Part shown: positions 1 through 4,819 of the stretch, one piece after another | Layout of the letters: every line of letters starts with the position of its first letter | Numbering within the stretch: the stretch's first letter is position 1 | DNA from: Acidobacteriota bacterium | Lineage (GTDB): Bacteria > Acidobacteriota > Vicinamibacteria > Vicinamibacterales > CAVVIG01 | Length of the DNA stretch: 5,833 nt | NCBI GenBank assembly: GCA_016195295.1 | Contig: JACPZV010000341.1 | Span: forward strand, 1-5,833 | Direction: 5' to 3' | The notes under the pieces: generated by a model | The model's database searches: none | What the model was told of the DNA's origin: nothing | The model's input: only the letters and a program-made list of their open reading frames with translations | Made by a program: the position numbers and the translations under genes

Positions 1-1089
1 CCGCTTCTCGATCTCGCGCCGAATTCGAGCCGCGCGGCGGCGCGAGTTGACCGACGCGGTCAATAGATCGCGCTCGATGCGCAGATTCCCGAGCGTCGTG
101 TTGTCCCACTCCTTGTGCAGCCGGTTGCCGCGCTTGGACCAGACGATCGACACGCTTTTAAGATTGCCCCGCTCGTCGAAGTCCGGATCCTCCATCGCCT
201 CGTCGCCGCGCCAGAGCGACAGCGTTTCCAGGCGATCGAACGCATCGCGGACAGAACATCGGATGGTGAACCGCAGCGTGATCAGCTCGATTGGGTCGCC
301 ATCTGTATTCTGGAGCGTGACGGGTGCCGGATTGAGGATTTCGTCGACGGCGTGATGAAGGAACCGGAGCAGCTCGCCACCGGCGCGTCTGACGTCCTCG
401 CGATCGACGCCAGAGCGCTTGCGTGCGAACACGATGTTCCGCAGTTCCGCGATGCGGATACGCCACAGCGGCGGCAGCACGATCGGCGCGCAGCCGGACA
501 TGATCGCGGATTCGCCGCGTGCGACTACGCGCGCGAACAGAAGCGCGCCCTGCCTGACGGTCGTGGAGGCGCTCCGCTCGAGGACGCGATGCCTGGCGCC
601 CGTCAGCACATCTTCCAAATCGAGGCTTCGCCCCGGCGACACACCGGTCACCAGGTGGAAGCTGCTCGCCGTGTTCAATCCGGCCTCGATAAACCGACGC
701 TCGGAATCATTCAGCTTCTGCGGGAACGTCGCCAGGTACTCGGCGGCCACGCTGCCGTGCGGAACGCGCACCCGCCGCTTTCGCCGCCGGGTCGGATCCG
801 CGATGAACTCGAACAGGAACCACGGGATGAAAAGCGTGTCGAACCAGTCGTGCTCGATGTCCGGCGGCTGCACCTCGACACCGTCAAAGAACTGCTGCCA
901 GGCTTCGTCGAGCAGGTACGGACCGTACACCGTGGCAGCGAATTCGAGGAGCGTGGGAACAGTCGTGCCCTCGGCGGTTCGAAGAGCCACCGCGTCATGA
1001 GTGATCGCATCGTTCACGCGAAGGCAGCAGAGCTTGTATTTGCGACCGCTACCGCAGGGGCACGGATCGTTCCTGCCAGGCGTTGTCAT
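1..1089 (-). CDS. SEC-C motif protein of unknown function, C-terminus cut by window edge
   Basis: Read on the - strand from the ATG at 1089-1087, the frame stays open for 363 codons to base 1, so the stop codon lies outside the window. Residues 6-22 (RNDPCPCGSGRKYKLCC) are a perfect SEC-C zinc-binding motif, C-x-C-x8-C-C, with C10, C12, C21 and C22. This motif is known from the SecA C-terminus and from many proteins of unknown role. The ATG was chosen because the motif follows within ten residues. The rest (about 25-363) has no catalytic motif that I recognise and no membrane segment. The visible end, around residues 333-363 (LGNLRIERDL then a basic NSRRRAARIRREIEKR stretch), resembles from memory a tail shared by some SEC-C proteins; that is unchecked. 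No clear ribosome binding site is visible; a TACAAT box at 1113-1108 could be a -10, with a poor -35. The gene diverges from the lysine cluster and no functional link is implied. The opposite strand is also open here but shows nothing family-like. Confidence 0.82.
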   Translation of the reverse strand, partial: MTTPGRNDPCPCGSGRKYKLCCLRVNDAITHDAVALRTAEGTTVPTLLEFAATVYGPYLLDEAWQQFFDGVEVQPPDIEHDWFDTLFIPWFLFEFIADPTRRRKRRVRVPHGSVAAEYLATFPQKLNDSERRFIEAGLNTASSFHLVTGVSPGRSLDLEDVLTGARHRVLERSASTTVRQGALLFARVVARGESAIMSGCAPIVLPPLWRIRIAELRNIVFARKRSGVDREDVRRAGGELLRFLHHAVDEILNPAPVTLQNTDGDPIELITLRFTIRCSVRDAFDRLETLSLWRGDEAMEDPDFDERGNLKSVSIVWSKRGNRLHKEWDNTTLGNLRIERDLLTASVNSRRRAARIRREIEKR

Positions 1090-1132
1090 GACTGAGGCGA
1101 CGTCCGCATTGTAGTCCCGTCGCCGGCGAGGT

Positions 1133-1161
1133 TTGACGGTCCGCTGATCGTGATATAGACT
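1133..1161 (+). promoter_or_regulatory. Predicted sigma70-like promoter for the asd-lysC-dapB-dapA cluster
   Basis: TTGACG (1133-1138) and TAGACT (1156-1161) are separated by 17 bases. This is a near-consensus -35 and a four-of-six -10 at ideal spacing. An overlapping TATAGA (1154-1159) gives a 15-base spacing instead. Transcription would start around 1168-1170, upstream of the leader terminator. It is the best promoter-like pair I can find ahead of asd. The TTGACT at 1331-1336 has no matching -10. The assignment is by pattern only. Confidence 0.5.
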
Positions 1162-1169
1162 TCTCTCTC

Positions 1170-1271
1170 ATGCGATTCACCTCGGACGCGGCCATCCTGT
1201 CTCTGAAGAAGTCCAAGTGCATCGGCCGAAAGCGGGCCGGTCGCGTCGGAGAGTGTGTGCTCGAGCAATAA
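1170..1271 (+). CDS. Possible lysine-rich leader peptide (33 codons)
   Basis: ATG (1170-1172) to TAA (1269-1271) encodes 33 residues. Four lysine codons, all AAG, fall within nine codons (1206-1208, 1209-1211, 1215-1217 and 1230-1232, in the stretch LKKSKCIGRKR). There is no ribosome binding site before the ATG. The predicted transcript would begin at or just before it, so translation would have to be leaderless. The ORF sits between the operon promoter and the leader terminator, and its lysine codons lie just 5' of the segment able to form an antiterminator. That is the expected place for an attenuator peptide that senses charged tRNA-Lys. The peptide matches no family I know. It could be a chance ORF in GC-rich DNA, so its being translated is an inference. 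Confidence 0.38.
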   Translation: MRFTSDAAILSLKKSKCIGRKRAGRVGECVLEQ

Positions 1272-1297
1272 TTCTCATACCAACGAGCGTTCATGCT

Positions 1298-1332
1298 GCC
1301 GACCGGTTGAAACCCGCGTCGGCTTTTTTTTT
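1298..1332 (+). terminator. Intrinsic terminator in the asd leader
   Basis: The arms GCCGACCGG (1298-1306) and CCG-C-GTCGGC (1314-1323, C1317 bulged) give a 9-bp GC-rich stem with a 7-base loop. Nine consecutive T residues (1324-1332) follow directly. It is a textbook Rho-independent terminator. It lies after the operon promoter and 55 bases before the asd ATG, so it must be bypassed for expression of the cluster from that promoter. It could also simply end a short RNA made from 1170 onward. Confidence 0.82.
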
Positions 1333-1353
1333 GACTGCGAGCGAGGTGTGTAG

Positions 1354-1380
1354 CGCGAGCCTTTCAGGCGAGCGAGAGGG
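1354..1380 (+). promoter_or_regulatory. Hairpin abutting the asd ribosome binding site
   Basis: CGC (1354-1356) and GCCT (1359-1362) pair with AGGC (1366-1369) and GCG (1372-1374) around a TTC loop. The two helices are separated by facing GA/GA dinucleotides, which could form tandem sheared G-A pairs. The purine-rich Shine-Dalgarno GAGAGGG (1374-1380) starts at the last base of the stem and ends 7 bases before the asd ATG. The SD fixes the asd start at 1388. Whether the hairpin influences translation is unknown. Confidence 0.4.
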
Positions 1381-1387
1381 TTCTTAT

Positions 1388-2434
1388 ATGTCAGTCATCG
1401 ACGTCGGCATTCTTGGCGCGACCGGCCAGGTGGGCCAACAATTCATCGCGCTCCTCGCGAACCATCCGTGGTTTCGCGTCACGTGGCTCGGGGCGAGCGA
1501 GCGCTCCGCGGGCAAACCGTACCGCGACGCCACCTCGTGGCGGCTCCCGGCGCCGCTGCCGGACGCGGTCGCGCGCCTCGGCGTCGAGGCCGCCGCGCCT
1601 GGACGCGCCCCGAAGCTCGTGTTCTCCGGTCTCGATTCATCCGTCGCCGGCGGAATCGAAGCCGCCTTCGCGCAGGCCGGCCACATGGTCGTGAGCAATT
1701 CGCGCAACCACCGGATGGAAGCGACCGTTCCGCTGCTCATTCCGGAAGTGAACGCCGATCATCTTTCGCTGCTCGCCGCGCAGGGCGCCGCCACGGGCTG
1801 GAAAGGCCGCATCGTCACGAATCCCAATTGCGCGGTCGTCGTGCTGGCGATGGCGCTCGCGCCGCTGCGTCAGTTCGGGTTGAAGAAAACGATGATGACG
1901 ACGCTGCAGGCGATTTCGGGCGCCGGGTATCCGGGCGTCCCGTCGTGGGACATTCTCGGCAACGTCATCCCGTTCATCGGCGGCGGCGAGGAAGAAAAAA
2001 TCGAAACCGAAGCCCACAAGATTCTCGGCGTCGTGAAGAACGGTCGCGTCGAGGATCATCCCTTGATCGTAAGCGCCGCCGTGACGCGCGTGCCAGTACA
2101 CGACGGGCACACCGGATCGATCGCCGTCGCGCTCGAGCAGCACCCCGATCTCGAGGCGCTCATCGCGGCCTGGAATTCTTTCCGCGGCAGGCCGCAGGAC
2201 CTCGGGCTACCGTCCGCGCCGCCACAGCCGATCGTGTACCTCATCGAACCGAACAGGCCGCAACCCGCGCTGGACGCGAATCGTGACGGCGGCATGACGG
2301 TCACCGTCGGCAGACTGCGCCGCTGTCCCGTGCTGGACTACAAGTTCGTCGCGCTCGGCCACAACACGATCCGCGGCGCCGCGGGCGCGGCGATCTTGAA
2401 TGCTGAGCTCATGCACCGCGAGGGGCTGCTATGA
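1388..2434 (+). CDS. asd: Aspartate-semialdehyde dehydrogenase, archaeal/fungal type
   Basis: Reduces L-aspartyl-4-phosphate to L-aspartate-4-semialdehyde with NADPH, the branch point for lysine/DAP, threonine and methionine. The product has 348 residues, usual for the family. The N-terminal Rossmann nucleotide loop is GILGATGQVG (7-16). The catalytic cysteine is C148 in NPNCAVV (145-151). The glutamine in TLQAISGAGYPG is Q174. The substrate-binding arginine R234 and catalytic histidine H241 lie in RVPVHDGHT (234-242), with the same R-to-H spacing of seven as E. coli R267/H274. The GGGEEEKIETE segment (198-208) and RVPVHDGHT are hallmarks of the archaeal/eukaryotic branch (TIGR00978 type), not the E. 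coli branch. The start at 1388 is set by GAGAGGG seven bases upstream and by the immediate Rossmann fold; an in-frame ATG at 1217 lies inside the leader and is rejected. It is the first gene of the cluster, with lysC 49 bases on. Confidence 0.96.
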   Translation: MSVIDVGILGATGQVGQQFIALLANHPWFRVTWLGASERSAGKPYRDATSWRLPAPLPDAVARLGVEAAAPGRAPKLVFSGLDSSVAGGIEAAFAQAGHMVVSNSRNHRMEATVPLLIPEVNADHLSLLAAQGAATGWKGRIVTNPNCAVVVLAMALAPLRQFGLKKTMMTTLQAISGAGYPGVPSWDILGNVIPFIGGGEEEKIETEAHKILGVVKNGRVEDHPLIVSAAVTRVPVHDGHTGSIAVALEQHPDLEALIAAWNSFRGRPQDLGLPSAPPQPIVYLIEPNRPQPALDANRDGGMTVTVGRLRRCPVLDYKFVALGHNTIRGAAGAAILNAELMHREGLL

Positions 2435-2440
2435 GGATGT

Positions 2441-2476
2441 TCTTACTCGCCCCACCTGCCTTACCCGCCCTGAGGA
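2441..2476. repeat. 9-bp tandem units in the asd-lysC gap, overlapping the lysC ribosome binding site
   Basis: The 49-base gap contains abutting 9-mers TCTTACTCG (2441-2449), CCCCACCTG (2450-2458) and CCTTACCCG (2459-2467), then a decayed CCCTGAGGA (2468-2476). On the - strand they read CRRRTRRGR, the same unit found in the opposite orientation between dapB and dapA. The last unit supplies GAGGA (2472-2476), a good Shine-Dalgarno seven bases before the lysC ATG. Few copies and a degenerate unit keep confidence moderate. Confidence 0.45.
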
Positions 2477-2483
2477 TCCATTC

Positions 2484-3863
2484 ATGACCGTCGTCATGAA
2501 GTTCGGCGGCACGTCCGTCGCCGACCCCGACGCCATCGATCGGCTGATCGCCATCGTCACGCGCGAAACGCCGCGGGACAGGGGCCCCCGGATTGGCAAT
2601 GCCCCGATCGTCGTGGTTTCCGCGCTCGCCAAGGTGACCGACGCGCTCGTCGCGGTCTGTCGCTACGCCGAGGATGGGGAAGTCGAGATCGCGGCGCAGG
2701 CGCTGCGGGCGCTGCTCGATCGGCACCTGACCGTCGCCACGGCCGTCACGACCGACAGCCGGTCGAGCCTCGTCACGAGCGTTCGCGCGGAGTTCGACGA
2801 GCTCATCAGTCTCGTGCACGCGCTCGCAGTCCTACGCGAGGTGTCGCCCCGATCGCAGGATGCCGTGCTCGCGGTCGGCGAACTCGTGAGCAGCCGAATC
2901 GTGGCGGCCGCGCTTGTCGATCGCGGGATCCCGAGCGTCTGGGTCGACGCGCGCGCGGTGCTGGTCACCGATGCCGAGCACACGGCCGCTGCGCCGGACA
3001 TGATCGCGACGTGTGAACGCGCGCGCGCACGTGTGGCGCCGGAGCACGCCGCGGGAAGAGTCGTCGTGCTCGGCGGCTTCATCGGCTCGACCGCAAGCGG
3101 CGTGACGACGACGCTCGGACGCGGCGGCTCGGATTATTCGGCGGCGATCGTTGGCGCGTGCCTCGGCGTCGACGAGATTCAGATCTGGACCGACGTGAAC
3201 GGGATGCTGACCGCGGACCCGCGTGTCGTGTCGCACCCGCGCCTCGTCCCGCGGTTGTCGTTCGCCGAAGCGTCGGAGCTCGCGTTTTTCGGCGCGAAGG
3301 TGCTGCACCCGAGCACGATTCTGCCCGCGGTCCACAAGAACATCCCGGTGCGGATTCTCAATTCGCGGCGGCCCGAGAATCCGGGGACGCTGATCACGGC
3401 CGAGGGGCGTCCCGATGCGGCCGGGCTGACGGCGCTCGCGTGCAAGCGCGATGTGACGGTGGTGGACATCACGTCGACGCGTATGCTGATGGCGCACGGC
3501 TTCCTTCGCCGGCTCTTCGAGGTGTTCGAGCGCTTCAGGACGCCCGTGGACGTCGTCACGACGTCCGAAGTGAGCGTGTCGGTGACCGTGGACGACACGC
3601 GGCGGCTCGACGATATTCTCGAAGGCCTGCGCCACTTCGCGGAGGTGAGTTCGGAGCGGGAGATGGCGATCATCTGCGCGGTGGGAGAGAACCTCCGGTC
3701 GGATCCCGCGGTGTTTGCGAGGGCGGTGACCGCGCTGGACCGCGTGCCGCTGCGCCTTGTGTCGCAGGCCGCGTCGCGACGTAACATTACGTTCGTGCTG
3801 AGAGATGCGGACGTCTCCGAGGCGATGATGCGCTTGCATGACGAGTTCTTTGGAGGGGACTGA
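2484..3863 (+). CDS. lysC: Aspartate kinase, monofunctional, lysine-sensitive type
   Basis: Phosphorylates L-aspartate with ATP, the committed step of the aspartate pathway. The product has 459 residues, close to E. coli LysC (449). The kinase domain (about 1-305) starts with KFGGTSV (6-12). It contains VGELVSSR (131-138), GGFIGS (197-202), TTTLGRGGSDYSAA (208-221), IWTDVNGMLTADPR (234-247) and FGAKVLHPSTILPA (269-282). Two C-terminal ACT domains follow (about 320-459). M334, G339-F340-L341, D356 and T360-S361-E362-V363 line up, at a constant offset of 16, with the E. coli AKIII lysine-site residues M318, G323-F324-L325, D340 and T344-S345-E346-V347. Feedback inhibition by lysine is therefore likely. 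No homoserine dehydrogenase domain is fused. The start at 2484 has GAGGA seven bases upstream; the in-frame ATG at 2496 would lie too far from it. The stop is directly followed by a repeat element. Confidence 0.97.
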   Translation: MTVVMKFGGTSVADPDAIDRLIAIVTRETPRDRGPRIGNAPIVVVSALAKVTDALVAVCRYAEDGEVEIAAQALRALLDRHLTVATAVTTDSRSSLVTSVRAEFDELISLVHALAVLREVSPRSQDAVLAVGELVSSRIVAAALVDRGIPSVWVDARAVLVTDAEHTAAAPDMIATCERARARVAPEHAAGRVVVLGGFIGSTASGVTTTLGRGGSDYSAAIVGACLGVDEIQIWTDVNGMLTADPRVVSHPRLVPRLSFAEASELAFFGAKVLHPSTILPAVHKNIPVRILNSRRPENPGTLITAEGRPDAAGLTALACKRDVTVVDITSTRMLMAHGFLRRLFEVFERFRTPVDVVTTSEVSVSVTVDDTRRLDDILEGLRHFAEVSSEREMAIICAVGENLRSDPAVFARAVTALDRVPLRLVSQAASRRNITFVLRDADVSEAMMRLHDEFFGGD

Positions 3864-4016
3864 CGAAGAGGAAGGGGCCACCGAGACTCGGAGACACAGA
3901 GGGCGATCGGTTCGGCGGCGCCGAACTGATCGTCTGAATCACACCGACCGGTCTTTCTCTGTGTCTCAGTGTCTCCGTGGCTTATTCCTCTTCTTCGTGC
4001 TTTCGTGACTTCGTGG
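3864..4016. repeat. Nested imperfect palindrome with 8-bp tandem units between lysC and dapB
   Basis: The 179-base lysC-dapB gap has no gene. The arms 3877-3900 and 3958-3981 are inverted copies matching at 21 of 24 bases, and a gapped match extends the outer arms to 3864 and 3997. Each arm is three 8-mers; on the right they are TCTGTGTC, TCAGTGTC and TCCGTGGC. Three more 8-mers, CTTCGTGC, TTTCGTGA and CTTCGTGG, follow at 3993-4016. Inside lies a separate hairpin, 13-base arms 3904-3916 and 3920-3932 with one G-T mismatch around GGC. The left arm begins one base after the lysC stop. No T-tract follows, so it is not a standard terminator. GTGTCTC/GACACAGA sequences of this kind recur as dispersed intergenic repeats in several bacterial phyla, by recollection. 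Confidence 0.72.
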
Positions 4017-4042
4017 CCTGTGGACGGTGCAAACGATCCCAG

Positions 4043-4735
4043 ATGCGCATACTGCTCGTCGGTCACGGCAAGATGGGACGGATGGTCGAGGCGGTCGCGC
4101 CCGAGTACGAGTGCGAGGTCGCGGGCGTCCTGGACCCGTTGTCGCCGCGACACGGCGGCGGACCCGACGCGGACGCCTGGCGCGGCGTCGACGTCGCCAT
4201 CGACTTCACGACGCCCGAGTCGGTGATGCAGAATGCGCCCGTGCTCGCGCGCCGCGGGATCAACCTCGTGATCGGGACGACCGGCTGGTCCGCGCACGAA
4301 GCGGCGCTGCGACAGGTCGTCTCCGATACCGGCGTCGGGATCGTCGTCGCGCCGAATTTCTCGACTGGCGTCGTCCTGTTCGAAGCCGCGGTCGCGTACG
4401 CCGCGAAGCTGTTCGCGCCGCATCAGGAGTTCGGCGCGTTTCTCCACGAGGCGCATCACGCCGCCAAGAAAGACGCGCCGTCCGGCACCGCGCTCTCGCT
4501 CAAGCGCGCGATGGAACAGGCCGGCTTTCCGCGGCCGATCGATGTCTCGTCGACGCGCGCCGGGTCCATCCCCGGCACGCATACGATCGGCTTCGACGGT
4601 CCGGCCGAAACGATCACGCTGACGCATGCGACGAGAGATCGCACGGCGTTCGCGCGCGGCGCGTTGACCGCGGCGCAGTGGATCAAGGGCAAGCGCGGGT
4701 GGTTCACGATGAAGGACGTGCTGGGCCTGACGTAG
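4043..4735 (+). CDS. dapB: 4-hydroxy-tetrahydrodipicolinate reductase, short form
   Basis: Reduces the DapA product (4-hydroxy-tetrahydrodipicolinate) to tetrahydrodipicolinate using NAD(P)H. The product has 230 residues, about 40 fewer than E. coli DapB (273), but the gap is internal and both domains are complete. The Rossmann loop is VGHGKMGRM (6-14), followed by AIDFTTPE (52-59) and the cofactor motif GTTGW (78-82). APNFSTGV (103-110) leads to the catalytic and substrate segment EAHHAAKKDAPSGTA (136-150), whose H138 and K142 match E. coli H159 and K163. RAGSIPGTH (172-180) and FARGALTAAQW (203-213) close the substrate domain. The ATG at 4043 begins the Rossmann strand directly; the upstream in-frame ATG at 3977 lies in repeat DNA and would add 22 unconserved residues. 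No convincing Shine-Dalgarno precedes 4043. The stop codon borders the 9-bp tandem repeat. Confidence 0.96.
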   Translation: MRILLVGHGKMGRMVEAVAPEYECEVAGVLDPLSPRHGGGPDADAWRGVDVAIDFTTPESVMQNAPVLARRGINLVIGTTGWSAHEAALRQVVSDTGVGIVVAPNFSTGVVLFEAAVAYAAKLFAPHQEFGAFLHEAHHAAKKDAPSGTALSLKRAMEQAGFPRPIDVSSTRAGSIPGTHTIGFDGPAETITLTHATRDRTAFARGALTAAQWIKGKRGWFTMKDVLGLT

Positions 4736-4737
4736 GG

Positions 4738-4782
4738 CAGATGGGACGGGTGGGGCAGGTAGGGCGGATGGGGCGGGTGGGG
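4738..4782 (+). repeat. Five tandem G-rich 9-bp units between dapB and dapA
   Basis: Five contiguous 9-mers occur: CAGATGGGA, CGGGTGGGG, CAGGTAGGG, CGGATGGGG and CGGGTGGGG (consensus CRGRTRGGR). They begin three bases after the dapB stop and trail off in CAGTAG. The seven runs of three or four G on the mRNA-sense strand satisfy the simple G-quadruplex pattern. The same unit occurs in the opposite orientation between asd and lysC. The array is far too short and irregular to be a CRISPR. Confidence 0.75.
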
Positions 4783-4789
4783 CAGTAGC

Positions 4790-4814
4790 GCAGGCCTTCA
4801 GGCCTGCCGGAGAG
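4790..4814 (+). promoter_or_regulatory. Palindrome immediately upstream of the dapA ribosome binding site
   Basis: GCAGGCCT (4790-4797) and AGGCCTGC (4800-4807) are perfect inverted arms, forming a 7-bp hairpin with a TTCA loop. The dapA Shine-Dalgarno GGAGAG (4809-4814) begins two bases later and ends five bases before the ATG. No T-tract follows, so it is not an intrinsic terminator. It may be a dispersed palindromic repeat or an mRNA-stabilising or translation-affecting hairpin. Confidence 0.6.
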
Positions 4815-4819
4815 CACGT

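Larger units (their letters stand above)
1170..1332 (+). promoter_or_regulatory. Putative transcription attenuator in the asd leader
   Basis: Three competing pairings can be drawn. Region 1:2 pairs ATCGGCC (1221-1227) with GGCCGGT (1235-1241), 7 bp including one G-U, around a 7-base loop. Region 2:3 pairs CCGGTCG (1237-1243) with CGACCGG (1300-1306), 7 bp, extendable by two G-U pairs. Region 3:4 is the intrinsic terminator at 1298-1323. Pairing 2:3 consumes most of the 5' arm of the terminator, and 1:2 removes region 2. This is the architecture of ribosome-mediated attenuators such as trp and his. A ribosome stalled at the lysine codons 1206-1217 would cover region 1 and free region 2, giving readthrough into asd. 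The pairings are seen in the sequence; regulation by lysine is inferred from the lysine codons and the downstream genes. An unknown ligand-binding RNA would be an alternative. Confidence 0.5.

Noticed and set aside
115..1095. Long + strand open frame (326 codons) across the left region
   Set aside because: It lies antisense to the SEC-C gene, has no recognisable motif and starts without a ribosome binding site. The - strand frame has a perfect zinc motif, so this is a GC-rich shadow.
1217..1387. N-terminal extension of Asd from the ATG at 1217
   Set aside because: The extension runs through the intrinsic terminator and T-tract, is not part of the family, and the ATG at 1388 has a good SD and starts the Rossmann fold.
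1162..1387. Lysine (L-box) riboswitch upstream of asd
   Set aside because: Considered because the gene set fits. The leader is about 220 bases long, but I cannot find the conserved L-box core or its five-helix arrangement. A covariance-model search (Rfam lysine) would be decisive.
1331..1387. Second promoter between the leader terminator and asd
   Set aside because: TTGACT at 1331-1336 looks like a -35 but partly reuses the T-tract, and 16-18 bases downstream there is only GC-rich sequence with no -10.
2832..3881. Minus-strand open frame (349 codons) antisense to lysC
   Set aside because: It mirrors lysC codon structure, has no family motif, and is rich in Arg and His as expected for a high-GC antisense frame.
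4738..4782. CRISPR array
   Set aside because: The 9-bp units abut with no spacers and the array is only 45 bases long.
4027..4788. Plus-strand alternative frame (253 codons) overlapping dapB
   Set aside because: It is dominated by Arg and Ala, has no motif, ends in peptide repeats translated from the 9-bp array, and conflicts with the clear dapB frame.
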